Below are positions 28,344-42,305 of a stretch of 64,000 bases of DNA, one piece after another. Position 1 is the first letter of the stretch; every line of letters begins with the position of its first letter. The notes beneath the pieces are model-generated. The model searched no databases, was not told the DNA's origin, and saw nothing but the letters and a program-made list of their open reading frames with translations. Origin of the DNA: Actinomycetota bacterium (GTDB lineage: Bacteria > Actinomycetota > Acidimicrobiia > Acidimicrobiales > Acidimicrobilacustridaceae); contig JACPNV010000079.1 in assembly GCA_016185305.1 (NCBI GenBank), positions 62,001 to 126,000 on the forward strand. Direction: 5' to 3'. The position numbers were made by a program, and so were the translations under genes.

Positions 28344-29249
28344 TTACTCGCCGTCGCGCAAGCCGGCGCCGGGCCAGTCTGCGAAGCGGCGACCGGTGAT
28401 GCGCTCGTAGCCCTCGATGTAGCGCTTGCTCGTGGCGTCGATGACCTCGGCCGGCAGCGTGGGCGGCGGCGGTGTCTTGTCCCAATCGAGGCGGTCGAGG
28501 TAATCGCGCACCGGCTGCTTGTCGAACGACGGCGGCGTGGACCCCGGCTGCCAGCGCTCGGCCGGCCAGAACCGCGACGAGTCGGGCGTCAGCACCTCGT
28601 CCGCGACGATCAGCTCGCCGTCGACCACGCCGAGCTCGAACTTGGTGTCGGCGATGATGACGCCCCGCTCGGCGGCCCACGCGGCGCCCTTGGCGTAGAG
28701 ATCGAGGGAGATGTCGCGCGCTCGCTCGGCCTGCTCTCGGCCCACCTTGGCGACCGCATCCTCGAACGAGATGTTGAGGTCGTGCTCGCCGTCATCCGCC
28801 TTCGTCGACGGCGTGAACACCGGATCGGGCAGCTTCGAAGATTCGACCAGACCGGCGGGAAGCCGAGTGCCGTGCATGGTGCCCTCGCGCTGGTACTCCT
28901 TCCAGGCCGACCCGGTTAGATAGCCGCGCACGATGCACTCGATCGGCAGCATCTCCGCCTTGCGGCAGAGCATGACCCGGCCTTCGAGCGACGGGTCTTG
29001 CGCGCCCGGCGGCAGATCGTCGAGATCGGTAGAGATCAAGTGGCTGCCCACTTCGGACGCGAAGTGGTCGAACCAGAACGCGGACATCGCGGTGAGCACG
29101 CGGCCCTTGCCGGGGATGGGCTCGGCCATCACGACATAGAAGGCGGACATGCGGTCGGAGGTGACGAGCACCAGCCGCTTGTCGCCGGCGTCGTAGATGT
29201 CGCGCACCTTGCCGGAGTGCAGATGGGGTAGGTCGATGAGCCTGGCCAT
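28344..29249 (-). CDS. purC: SAICAR synthase
   Basis: GKVRDIYDAGDKRLVLVTSDRMSAFYVVM; IADTKFELGV; LTPDSSRFW. Confidence 0.96.
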   Translation of the reverse strand: MARLIDLPHLHSGKVRDIYDAGDKRLVLVTSDRMSAFYVVMAEPIPGKGRVLTAMSAFWFDHFASEVGSHLISTDLDDLPPGAQDPSLEGRVMLCRKAEMLPIECIVRGYLTGSAWKEYQREGTMHGTRLPAGLVESSKLPDPVFTPSTKADDGEHDLNISFEDAVAKVGREQAERARDISLDLYAKGAAWAAERGVIIADTKFELGVVDGELIVADEVLTPDSSRFWPAERWQPGSTPPSFDKQPVRDYLDRLDWDKTPPPPTLPAEVIDATSKRYIEGYERITGRRFADWPGAGLRDGE

Positions 29250-29291
29250 CCGCTCACCGTACCGGGTGATCGAGCGCCACTGGTCGACTGG

Positions 29292-29432
29292 TCACCAGCG
29301 ATGCCAGCAACGCCACCGGCGACCGCGGTACCAGCACCACGAACGTGCCCGCTGGCCGTACGGACGATAGACAGAGGGGCCGGGCTGGCCGCCGGGGCGC
29401 GCGGGCGCGCCAGAGTACGCGAGAGACTCCAT
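29292..29432 (-). CDS. Putative 46-aa Trp/Arg/Cys-rich micropeptide
   Basis: MESLAYSGAPARPGGQPGPSVYRPYGQRARSWCWYRGRRWRCWHRW*, AAGGAG 11 nt upstream; below ORF-track cutoff. Confidence 0.4.
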   Translation of the reverse strand: MESLAYSGAPARPGGQPGPSVYRPYGQRARSWCWYRGRRWRCWHRW

Positions 29433-29518
29433 GAGGATCGTGGCTCCTTGGTCGTAGGGGAATCGTCGTGGCTTCGTCAGCGACGTTCGTGAGCCAGACG
29501 GCCTCCCCCACGACGCGG

Positions 29519-30943
29519 TTACAGGATGGCGGCCGGGCGGTACGCGGCCGCCTCGGGATGCCGGACCACGACCTCGGCGACCTGATCGACGAACGACTGC
29601 ACCTGCTGCTGTGCCGCGCCGGTGAACGACAGCGGTTCGGCGAACAGCGCGCCGAGCTGCTCGGCAGATAGTGGCAACCGTTCGTCAGCGGCCAGCCGGG
29701 CCAGTAGATCGTTCGCGGGCTCGCCGGTCTCGCGCATCGCCAGCGCGGCCGCGACCGCGTGCTCCCCGATCGCTTCGTGTGCCTGCTCGCGACCGACACC
29801 GGCCCGGACCGCAGCCATCAAGACCTTCGTGGTCGCGAGGAAGGGCAGGAACCGCTTCAACTCGGCGCCGATCACCGCGGGGTACGCGCCGAACTCGTCG
29901 AGCACCGAGAGCAGCGTCTCGAAGACACCATCCACGGCGAAGAACGCGTCCGGGACAGCAACCCGCCGAACCGCGGAGCACGAGACGTCGCCCTCGTTCC
30001 ATTCATCGCCGGCGATCGCAGCCGCCATCGTCAGGTGCCCGCGCAGGATGTTCATCAGCGCGTTGATGCGCTCGCACGAGCGCGTGTTCATCTTGTGAGG
30101 CATGGCCGAGGAGCCGACCTGACCCTCCTGGAACCCTTCCGTCGCGAGCTCCGCGCCCGCCATCAACCGGATCGTGATCGCGAGGCTCGACGGCCCGGCG
30201 GCGGCTTGCACCAGCGCGGCCACGACATCGAGATCGAGCGATCGGGGGTACACCTGGCCCACGTTCACCAGCACAGAATCGAAGCCGAGATGCTCGGCGA
30301 TGCGGCGCTCGAGCTCGTCGACCTTCGCCTGATCGGCCAGCAGATCGAGCTGGTCCTGCTGCGTGCCGACCGGACCCTTGATGCCCCGCAACGGGTAGCG
30401 AGCGAGCAGCTCTTCGACGCGACGGAACGCCTGGTAGAGCTCTTCGCCAGCGTTGGCGAAGCGCTTGCCGAGCGTGACCGCCTGCGCGGGAACGTTGTGG
30501 CTGCGTCCCGCCATCACCAGCGTCGTGTACTCGGCGGCGCACTCGGCGAGAACCACGAGCGTCGCCACCATGCGATCGCGCACGAGCACCAGCGACTCAC
30601 GGATCTGTAGCTGTTCGACGTTCTCGGTGACGTCACGCGAGGTCATGCCCTTGTGGATGTGCTCGTGCCCCGCGAGGGCCGAGAACTCCTCGATGCGGGC
30701 CTTCACGTCGTGGCGCGTCCGCCGCTCGCGGGTTTCGATCGAGTCGAGATCGACCTTGTCCACGACCTCGCGGTAAGCCTCGATCACGCCGTCTGGGACC
30801 GCGACCCCGAGGTCTCGTTGGGCCTCGAGCACCGCCAGCCAGAGGCGGCGTTCGAGCACGATCTTGTGCTCGGGAGACCAGATGGCCGCCATCGGCTCGC
30901 TGGCGTAGCGGGCGGCGAGCACGTTCGGGATCTCCTCGCTCAT
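29519..30943 (-). CDS. purB: Adenylosuccinate lyase
   Basis: GLKHEH-type TSRDVTEN, signature GSSAMPHKMNTRSCERI. Confidence 0.95.
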   Translation of the reverse strand: MSEEIPNVLAARYASEPMAAIWSPEHKIVLERRLWLAVLEAQRDLGVAVPDGVIEAYREVVDKVDLDSIETRERRTRHDVKARIEEFSALAGHEHIHKGMTSRDVTENVEQLQIRESLVLVRDRMVATLVVLAECAAEYTTLVMAGRSHNVPAQAVTLGKRFANAGEELYQAFRRVEELLARYPLRGIKGPVGTQQDQLDLLADQAKVDELERRIAEHLGFDSVLVNVGQVYPRSLDLDVVAALVQAAAGPSSLAITIRLMAGAELATEGFQEGQVGSSAMPHKMNTRSCERINALMNILRGHLTMAAAIAGDEWNEGDVSCSAVRRVAVPDAFFAVDGVFETLLSVLDEFGAYPAVIGAELKRFLPFLATTKVLMAAVRAGVGREQAHEAIGEHAVAAALAMRETGEPANDLLARLAADERLPLSAEQLGALFAEPLSFTGAAQQQVQSFVDQVAEVVVRHPEAAAYRPAAIL

Positions 30944-31169
30944 GGCCTCTTCCACCCGGTGCGCGCGGGAGTCGTGCGAGGCCGGAGTGCCGGGGCGTCC
31001 ATAGCTCATCAACTCGTTCAGCTTGTCGGTAGGCCATACGAACCAAATTCACGGCCTGCGACATCGAACCGTAAAGCAGCGGCGTTTACTGGTCGAATCC
31101 ACCACCGAGGGTGTCAACGAGGCGGCCAGCCTCGCGGCGTTTGACTGAGACGGGCTGAGGGTTAGAAAA

Positions 31170-31535
31170 ATGCAGGACCAGCGGTGCGTCAGGCACTCGT
31201 TCGAGATGGCGGAGAACAGTTGCCGCAACTGCGGTCACGACTTCTGCAACGAGTGCCTCGTGTACGCCTTCGGTCCGGACAAGCCGCCCTACTGCGTGTC
31301 GTGTGCGCTCGCGGCGGCCGGCGTCCGGGCGAACGCCGCCAACCGCCCTGCCTACTCCAAACGTGAGCTGCGCCGCCGCCAGAAGGAACGGCGGAAGGCG
31401 GAGCGCGAGCAGAAGGTCGCGGCGAGGGCACAGGTCGCCCCCGAGATCGACTGGTCGGTGCCGGAGAGCTCGCCCGACTTCGATTGGGCCGACGAGCCCA
31501 ACGACTCCGCCGACGGTCACGTCGTCTCGTTCTAG
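31170..31535 (+). CDS. Small B-box-like zinc-finger protein
   Basis: CVRHSFEMAENSCRNCGHDFCNECLVYAFGPDKPPYCVSCAL. Confidence 0.75.
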   Translation: MQDQRCVRHSFEMAENSCRNCGHDFCNECLVYAFGPDKPPYCVSCALAAAGVRANAANRPAYSKRELRRRQKERRKAEREQKVAARAQVAPEIDWSVPESSPDFDWADEPNDSADGHVVSF

Positions 31536-31546
31536 CGAGCTTCGCT

Positions 31547-32002
31547 TCAGCTTCCGCGACTGATCGCTTGGCGATGGTCGGCCAGCTTCTGCTGTAGACC
31601 GGCGTCGGAGATGGCGAGAATCTCGACGACGAGGAGCGCGGCGTTCACCGCCCCGTCGACAGCAACCGTTGCGACCGGGATGCCCTTGGGCATCTGGACG
31701 GTGGAGTACAGCGCATCGACCCCATGCAAGGCGCCACCCGACAGCGGCACCCCGACGACGGGGAGCGTGGTGTGGGCAGCCACGACGCCGGCAAGGTGGG
31801 CCGCCATCCCCGCCCCGCAGACGAACGCGACGTAGCCCTCCTCACGCGCGGTCGAAGCGAGAGCCACGACTTGCTCGGGGTTGCGATGCGCGGACAGCAC
31901 GCGCACGTCGGCTTCGATGCCGAACCGCTCGAGCGTGTCGGCGGCGGGCTTCATCGTGTCCATGTCGTTGGGCGAACCCATGAGCACCGCAACCCTCACC
32001 AC
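31547..32002 (-). CDS. purE: 5-(carboxyamino)imidazole ribonucleotide mutase
   Basis: [64 protein letters not shown]. Confidence 0.95.
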   Translation of the reverse strand: MVRVAVLMGSPNDMDTMKPAADTLERFGIEADVRVLSAHRNPEQVVALASTAREEGYVAFVCGAGMAAHLAGVVAAHTTLPVVGVPLSGGALHGVDALYSTVQMPKGIPVATVAVDGAVNAALLVVEILAISDAGLQQKLADHRQAISRGS

Positions 32003-32024
32003 TAGATCTCCTCTCGCTCGTTCG

Positions 32025-33260
32025 TCACATCGCGACCGCGGCGGACCGGGCGATGTCGTTCCGGTAGTGCATCCCGGGCCAGCCGATGTGCGCGACACCG
32101 TCGTAGGCGACGGTCCGGGCCGTCAGCAAATCGGCGCCTCGTCCCACGACGTTCAGGACGCGCCCACCTGCCGTGACGAGGCGGCCGCGGTCGTCCTCGC
32201 TCACACCGGCGCACAACACGTCGACGCCGGCAAGGTCCCTGGCGTCGTCGATGCCGGAGATGACGTCGCCGGTTCTCGGCGATTGCGGGTACCCCTCGGA
32301 GGACAGGACGACGCAGACGGCTGCATCCCTCGAGAAGACCGGTTGGTCGCGGAGCGCTCCGTGCGCGGCCTGGCTGAGCAGCGCCACGAGGTCTGAATCC
32401 AACAGTGGCAGGATGGCCTGGGCCTCGGGATCGCCGAACCGGACGTTGTACTCGACCACCTTCGGCCCGTCGGGCGTGAGCATCAGGCCGCAGTAGAGGA
32501 AGCCGCGATAGTCGACACCGCGCGCTCGAAGCGCGGCCAGCGTCGGTTCGACGCACGTGTCCATCACCGTCGCGATCAGGTCGGGGCCGACCTCGGGCAC
32601 CGGCGTGTACGACCCCATTCCCCCCGTGTTGGCACCGACATCGCCGTCGTCGATGCGCTTGAAGTCCTGTGCGGACCCGAAGACGACCGCCTGCTTGCCG
32701 TCGCAGGCGGCGAACACCGACAGCTCGGGCCCGGTCATGCCTTCCTCGATCACGATCGTGCGGCCGGCGTCGCCGAACGCCTCACCGCTCAGGAAGGCAG
32801 CGACCGCTTGGCGTGCGTCGGGCAACGATTCGGTGACCGTGACGCCCTTGCCGGCGGCGAGGCCGTCGGTCTTGATCACGTAGAGGCCCGGCAAGGTCGC
32901 GAGGAACGCGAGCGCGGCTTCGTGCTCGTCGGCGGTGAACGCCATGTGCGCCGCCGTCGGCACCCCCGCTCCGACGAGCACCGCCTTCATCCACGCCTTG
33001 GAGCCCTCGAGTCGAGCACCATCGGCTCCCGGGCCAAAGACCAGCTTGCCCTGGGCCCGCAAGCGATCGGCAAGCCCATCGACCAACGGGATCTCGGGGC
33101 CGATGACGAACAGCTCGGCGTCGACGTCGTCGGGTGGTACCAGCGTCGAACCTGGGATGCCGGGGTTGCCTGGCGTGACGACGACCTCGTCGCCGGATCG
33201 GGCCAGCACGTTCGCCAGCGCGTGCTCGCGCCCCCCGCTGCCGACCACGCACACGCTCAT
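32025..33260 (-). CDS. purD: Phosphoribosylamine-glycine ligase
   Basis: MSVCVVGSGGREHALANVLARSG; KTDGLAAGKGV; GPELSVFAACDG. Confidence 0.96.
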   Translation of the reverse strand: MSVCVVGSGGREHALANVLARSGDEVVVTPGNPGIPGSTLVPPDDVDAELFVIGPEIPLVDGLADRLRAQGKLVFGPGADGARLEGSKAWMKAVLVGAGVPTAAHMAFTADEHEAALAFLATLPGLYVIKTDGLAAGKGVTVTESLPDARQAVAAFLSGEAFGDAGRTIVIEEGMTGPELSVFAACDGKQAVVFGSAQDFKRIDDGDVGANTGGMGSYTPVPEVGPDLIATVMDTCVEPTLAALRARGVDYRGFLYCGLMLTPDGPKVVEYNVRFGDPEAQAILPLLDSDLVALLSQAAHGALRDQPVFSRDAAVCVVLSSEGYPQSPRTGDVISGIDDARDLAGVDVLCAGVSEDDRGRLVTAGGRVLNVVGRGADLLTARTVAYDGVAHIGWPGMHYRNDIARSAAVAM

Positions 33261-33415
33261 GAGCGACCCCTCTCGACCACGCCCGCACCGTACTTGAGTC
33301 TGCTGCACAGGCGGGAAGCACCGCCGCCACGTCTACCCCTTTTGTCATATCTCAAGTTGTCTCCATCAATTTCCATGCAGTACAGTCTGTAGACCTTCGA
33401 TCAAGGGAGCTGAAC

Positions 33416-34387
33416 ATGCGCACGGTGCTGGGGAAGCTGATGCTGGGGAAGCTGATGCCGGGGGCGATCGCGATCGCCATCGTGACGAGCGGCTGCGTCG
33501 GCAGCAACCAGCCGTCGACCGCGGGCGCCGAGAACGAGGTCCGGGCGACGGTCCCGAACACGACGATGCCCGATCGGTCCCGCAGCCGACCGACCGCTGG
33601 TTCGTGCCGAGCCGACGGAAGGCGTGAGGTGGCCGAGAGCAAGGACGATCCGCAGCCGACCGTCCCGTGCGATCAGCCCCATGGGTTGGAGACGTGGAAG
33701 GTTGCCGATCTGCCCGAGAAGTGGAACGACTGGCCTGAACGCCCCGACAGCGACGGACGAGATGGCCGGGCCGTGTACGACGAGATCGAGGGGTCGCTGT
33801 GCACCCAGGACGAGCTCGACGACTTCCTCGGCCGGCCCCGCCGAATCGCAACCGATCATGGGCTGCGATCCGAGCGGTCGGCGATCTCCTCGGTCTGGTT
33901 CTTCCCGACCGCAGCGGAGTGGCAAGCCGGGGCGCGCTGGATCCGTTGCGATGTCGGGCTCGCCTACGACGACGACTGGAGAACAGCCACCGGCTCGTTC
34001 CGCGACCTCGCGAAGGACACCGCCAAGTACCGCTGGTACTCGCTGTGCAACGACTCGACCCGGGTCGTGCCGTGCACGGAGGCACACACGTCCGAGCTGA
34101 TCTCCGCGTTCGAGGACATCCCACCCGGCGGGTGGCCATCGACAGCCGCCGGTGGCGACGCGTTCTCTCTCGCGTACTGGAAGGCGCGCTGTGAAGAAGA
34201 CGCCCTCGCGTTCATCACCGCGGACGTCCGGCGCATCGTCGATATGCGTCCGGCATCGAAAGACAACTGGGAGAAGGGTTACCGCTGGGTGGTGTGCGCG
34301 CTGTCGTTCGAAGGCAAGGACGGATACCAGCGCACGGTCGGCTCGGCACGGGCGATCGGCAGGCAGCTCCCGACACTCGCGCCCTGA
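33416..34387 (+). CDS. Secreted lipoprotein, Septum_form-like domains
   Basis: Lipobox IVTSGC; repeated VPCDQPHGLETW and VPCTEAHTSEL. Confidence 0.7.
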   Translation: MRTVLGKLMLGKLMPGAIAIAIVTSGCVGSNQPSTAGAENEVRATVPNTTMPDRSRSRPTAGSCRADGRREVAESKDDPQPTVPCDQPHGLETWKVADLPEKWNDWPERPDSDGRDGRAVYDEIEGSLCTQDELDDFLGRPRRIATDHGLRSERSAISSVWFFPTAAEWQAGARWIRCDVGLAYDDDWRTATGSFRDLAKDTAKYRWYSLCNDSTRVVPCTEAHTSELISAFEDIPPGGWPSTAAGGDAFSLAYWKARCEEDALAFITADVRRIVDMRPASKDNWEKGYRWVVCALSFEGKDGYQRTVGSARAIGRQLPTLAP

Positions 34388-34411
34388 GCGGCCCTGACCC
34401 GGTTTCGGGCT

Positions 34412-35725
<1,314 letters not shown>

Positions 35726-35826
35726 TCACGCGATAGAGAGAGCAGCACGAGCCGGGGATTACCGGGCAACCCTACTCGGCCCGATCGATCGGGCCCGAAC
35801 CCGGCGAGTCGGCCGGCAAGCCAAAC

Positions 35827-38307
<2,481 letters not shown>

Positions 38308-38399
38308 GCAGACTCCTGGGAGATCAGGGCGGCGTACCCGCCAGTGTGGTGCGACAGCGGTCGCCGACGCTCGAAGCCGGCAACCAGACAGACAAGAAA

Positions 38400-38420
38400 G
38401 TTGATAGCGAGTATATCAAG
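38400..38420 (-). promoter_or_regulatory. HAIR-like inverted repeat (HspR operator) upstream of clpB
   Basis: GTTGATA-N7-TATCAAG, compare HAIR consensus CTTGAGT-N7-ACTCAAG. Confidence 0.65.
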
Positions 38421-38711
38421 TTTGGGGACATCTTCCCTGCTCGACCCCGGATTCTCCATTTGGTGGCTTTTCGCGACGTGTTCCGGGCCGGCCAACCGGA
38501 CTCGATGTACCGGCCCGGGCCGGTGCATAACTCGGCCGGCGTCGGGGAACAAGAAGTGGTGCGAGCTGACCCGAGTTGATCCCATCCATCCGCGGCCCGG
38601 CCTCGCATCGAACATCTGCCACGACATGAGCGGAAACTAGGACGAGATCGTTACCGTGTACGGCCAAGTCCGAGCCCAGGTCGCCGAGCAGCGATCGCCA
38701 GGAGGTCACCA

Positions 38712-38789
38712 TGTACGGGAACGACTGCCTTCGCCTCCCGGCGATCCGTGATCCTGAGTGGCTCGCGGCCCGCTACGGCCACAGCTAAG
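38712..38789 (+). CDS. Putative 25-aa peptide ORF upstream of egtA
   Basis: AGGAGG-TCACC-ATG then MYGNDCLRLPAIRDPEWLAARYGHS*; ends 9 nt before egtA ATG. Confidence 0.45.
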
Positions 38790-38797
38790 CGCGACCG

Positions 38798-40090
38798 ATG
38801 CCATCGCCAAAGGCTTCCCTCACGTTCGCCCACGCGACCGAACACGTAGCTCACCATGTGTTCGGGCGCCACGACGATCCCGGCTGCGATGCGTGCGACC
38901 GCAACGGCATCGGGATCGAGCTCGAGTTCCTGACCGGCACCGCCGGCTTCGAGCGCCTCACGCTCGAGCGTGCCACATCCCTCATGGCCGACCTCGAGCC
39001 GTTGCCGCGGGCGAGCAAGCTCACGCTTGAACCGGGCGGGCAGCTCGAGGTGAGCACGCTGTGCTTCGACGAGCTCGACGCCGCGTGCGAGGCGGCGGCA
39101 ACCGACCTGTACCGGATGGACCAAGTGTGCATGGCGCGAGGCATCGATCTTGTCGCGCTGGGCGCCGATCCGCTCAGGCCACCAGAGCGCATCGTGACCG
39201 CGCCGCGCTACCGGGAGATGGAGCGGTTCTTCGACGGTACGGGCCACGCGGGTCGCACGATGATGTGCAACACCGCCGCGATCCAGATCAACATCGGTCT
39301 CGGTCACGACGACGAACCCGAGAGCCGGTGGCGCCTGGCCAACGCGCTAGGCCCGACGTTCATCGCGTCGTTCGCGAACTCGCCGTTCGCACGAGGAACG
39401 TCGACCGGCTGGAAGTCGTCGCGATTGAAGGCGTGGTGGGAGCTCGATCCTTCCCGAGCTGCGCCTGTCCCCACGACCGGCGACCCGGTCGCCCGCTGGG
39501 TGGAGTACGCCCTCGATGCTCGGGTCATGCTGATCCGTGTCGGCAACGACTTCCGCTCGCCGGTCACGCCGCTCACGTTCGGTCAATGGTTGGCGAGCGG
39601 GCACGAGCTGGGCTGGCCGACGCGCGACGACTGGGCCTACCACCTCACGACGCTGTTCCCGCCAGTCCGGCCCAAGGGTTGGTTCGAGTTGCGAATGTTC
39701 GACGCGCTCCCGACCCCGTTCTGGCGCGTTGCGGCGGCGGTCTCCCATGCGTTGCTCACCGATGCGCGCGCCGGCGACAGAGCCGAGCGAGCAGTCGCCG
39801 GCACCACCGACCTGTGGGTGGATGCCGCGCAGCTCGGGCTGGGCCATCCTGCGCTCGCGCAATCCTCCCGCTCCTGCTTCGAGGTCGCGATCGAATCGTT
39901 GGAACGGACGGGAGGGTCGTCGCTCTCGGCCGAGGCGGTCGCGGCGTACTACGAGCGCTGGATCGCCCGCGGCCGGTGCCCTGCCGACGACCGGCGCGAC
40001 GCGTGGATGCGAAGCGGCGAACTGGTGCCAACCCGCGAGTCCCCCATCCACTACTTCCAGGACCTCGCGGTGGGGGCGAGCCGGTGGTGA
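38798..40090 (+). CDS. egtA: Glutamate-cysteine ligase, ergothioneine pathway
   Basis: GIGIELEFLTG; TLEPGGQLEVST; MMCNTAAIQINIGLG; first of egtABCD. Confidence 0.93.
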   Translation: MPSPKASLTFAHATEHVAHHVFGRHDDPGCDACDRNGIGIELEFLTGTAGFERLTLERATSLMADLEPLPRASKLTLEPGGQLEVSTLCFDELDAACEAAATDLYRMDQVCMARGIDLVALGADPLRPPERIVTAPRYREMERFFDGTGHAGRTMMCNTAAIQINIGLGHDDEPESRWRLANALGPTFIASFANSPFARGTSTGWKSSRLKAWWELDPSRAAPVPTTGDPVARWVEYALDARVMLIRVGNDFRSPVTPLTFGQWLASGHELGWPTRDDWAYHLTTLFPPVRPKGWFELRMFDALPTPFWRVAAAVSHALLTDARAGDRAERAVAGTTDLWVDAAQLGLGHPALAQSSRSCFEVAIESLERTGGSSLSAEAVAAYYERWIARGRCPADDRRDAWMRSGELVPTRESPIHYFQDLAVGASRW

Positions 40091-41427
40091 GCGCGCGCCC
40101 CATCGACAATGCCTTGATCGAAGCCGAGCTCACCCGGGCACGGGCGCGCACGCTGGCCCTCGTCGACTGCCTCACCGACGGCGAGCAGACCGAGCAGGTG
40201 TCGCGCTTGATGTCGCCGTTCGTGTGGGACCTCGCCCATATCGGCAACTTCGAGGAGCTGTGGCTGCTGCGCGAGCTCGATGGGCGGCCGGCGATCGACC
40301 CGTCCTACGACGACCTCTACAACGCGTTCGAGCACCCGCGCTGGTCGCGGCCGTCGCTGCCGCTCCTCGGGCCGAGCGAGGCGCGGGCGTACGACGCCAA
40401 GGTGCGCGACGAAGCCATCGCCGTGTTGCGGCGGGCCGACGTGCGGCGGCGGGACGAGCCGGGCGACGACCGGTCGGCCCGCCTGCTCAGCGAGGGCTTC
40501 GTGTACGGCATGGTCCTCCAGCACGAGCACCAGCACGGCGAGACGCTGCTCGCGACGCACCAGCTTCGGGGCGAGCGGGCGATCGCTCCTCCCGGCGCCG
40601 GGCCTCCTCGTCCGTTTGTCAATGATCCTTTGACGCCTGAGGAGGTGCTGATCGACGGGGGCGCGTTCATCATGGGGACGAGCGACGACCCGTGGGCCTA
40701 CGACAACGAGCGGGACGCGCGCGAGGTCGAGGTTGCGCCCTACTTCATCGACCGCCTGCCGGTGACGAACCGCATGTTCCTCGAGTTCATCACCGACGGC
40801 GGTTATGACGACGAGCGGCTGTGGAACGCCGCGGGCTGGCAGTGGCGCAACGAGAACGCCGTCGAGCACCCCGAGTTCTGGCGGCCGGGCGGCGAAGGCT
40901 TCACCGTGCTGCGCTTCGGCCGGCGGCTCGCGCTCGGCGACCTGCTCGACGAGCCGGTCCAGCACGTGTCGTGGCACGAGGCCGACGCGTTCGTGCGGTG
41001 GGCCGGCAAGCGGCTGCCCACCGAGGCCGAGTGGGAGAAGGCCGCCACCTGGGATCCGGTCGCGGGCACGAAGCGCCGCTACCCGTGGGGCGACGAGCAG
41101 CCGACGGTCGAGCACGCCAACCTGGGCCAGCGCCACATCGGTCCCGTGACGGTCGGCGCGTACCCGCTCGGCGCCAGCGCCTACGGAGTGCAGGGCATGA
41201 TCGGCGACGTGTGGGAGTGGACGTCGTCAGACTTCGTCCCGTACCCCGGCTTCGAGGCGTTCCCGTATCGCGAGTACTCCGAGGTGTTCTTCGGTCCCGA
41301 GTACAAGGTGCTGCGCGGCGGCTCATGGGCGACCGACCGCCTCGCGGTCCGCGGCACGTTCCGGAACTGGGACTTCCCGATCCGCCGCCAGATCTTCTCC
41401 GGGTTCCGCGGCGCGAGGTCAGCGTGA
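40087..41427 (+). CDS. egtB: Hercynine oxygenase (DinB + FGE-sulfatase domains)
   Basis: DLAHIGNFEELWLLRE; HEHQHGETLLATHQL; GGAFIMGTSDDPWAYDNER; QGMIGDVWEWTSSDF; RGGSWATD. Confidence 0.95.
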   Translation: MSARPIDNALIEAELTRARARTLALVDCLTDGEQTEQVSRLMSPFVWDLAHIGNFEELWLLRELDGRPAIDPSYDDLYNAFEHPRWSRPSLPLLGPSEARAYDAKVRDEAIAVLRRADVRRRDEPGDDRSARLLSEGFVYGMVLQHEHQHGETLLATHQLRGERAIAPPGAGPPRPFVNDPLTPEEVLIDGGAFIMGTSDDPWAYDNERDAREVEVAPYFIDRLPVTNRMFLEFITDGGYDDERLWNAAGWQWRNENAVEHPEFWRPGGEGFTVLRFGRRLALGDLLDEPVQHVSWHEADAFVRWAGKRLPTEAEWEKAATWDPVAGTKRRYPWGDEQPTVEHANLGQRHIGPVTVGAYPLGASAYGVQGMIGDVWEWTSSDFVPYPGFEAFPYREYSEVFFGPEYKVLRGGSWATDRLAVRGTFRNWDFPIRRQIFSGFRGARSA

Positions 41428-41536
41428 AACCACATGCACGCGCGCGGGCAAGTGCGGTGGCCGCTCCGCCGGCCGGACGCTGGTCATGCACGCGACCAAG
41501 GGGCGTGGGGTGGCGGGGCCCCACGCGGGTGTAGCC

Positions 41537-42295
41537 ATGTGCCGGTTCCTGGGCTATGTAGGCCCGCGGGTCGAGGTCGACGCACTGATCTTCGCGCCGC
41601 CGTTCGGGCTCGAGCGCCAGGCGTGGGCACCGAGGCGGCAGCAGTTCGGCAACGTGAACGCCGACGGGTGGGGCATCGCGTGGTACGACCTCGAGGTCCG
41701 CCCGGAACCCGCCCGCTATCGCACGACCGTGCCGATGTGGGCTGACCGGAACTTCCGCGAGATGGCACCGCTGCTGTCGTCGAGCTGCGTGATCGCGGCC
41801 GTACGCGACGCAACGCCGGGCATGCCGGTCGAAGAGTCCGGCACGGCGCCGTTCCTCTCGGGCCGTTACGTGTTCGCCCACAACGGGCTCATCGACGGCT
41901 TCCGGTCCGGTGTGGGCACGATGCTGCGGCGAGCGCTGAGCACCGAGCGCGACTCGCAGATCCTCGGAAGCTCCGACAGCGAGGTCGCCTTTGCGATGCT
42001 GCTCGACCGTATCGACAAGGGCGCTCCGCTCGACCTCGCCGTGCGAGAGACCATCGCCGAGATCCGCTCGATCTCGGCGGGCCGGCTGAACTTCCTCGTG
42101 TCCGACGGTGACCAGGTCGTGGCGAGCCGTGCCGGCGACTCGTTGTTCGTCTCGTCGTCGGCAACGCCCCACGGTCGAGCGACGCTGGTCGCCTCAGAAC
42201 CCCTCGATGACGGCGCCCACTGGACCGACGTGCCCGGCGAGAGCCTCGTCATCGCCCGGCGCGACGCCGACCCTGACCTCCAGCCCCTCTCGTAG
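41537..42295 (+). CDS. egtC: Ergothioneine pathway amidohydrolase (class II GATase fold)
   Basis: [40 protein letters not shown]. Confidence 0.93.
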   Translation: MCRFLGYVGPRVEVDALIFAPPFGLERQAWAPRRQQFGNVNADGWGIAWYDLEVRPEPARYRTTVPMWADRNFREMAPLLSSSCVIAAVRDATPGMPVEESGTAPFLSGRYVFAHNGLIDGFRSGVGTMLRRALSTERDSQILGSSDSEVAFAMLLDRIDKGAPLDLAVRETIAEIRSISAGRLNFLVSDGDQVVASRAGDSLFVSSSATPHGRATLVASEPLDDGAHWTDVPGESLVIARRDADPDLQPLS

Positions 42296-42305
42296 GAGAA
42301 CCCCC

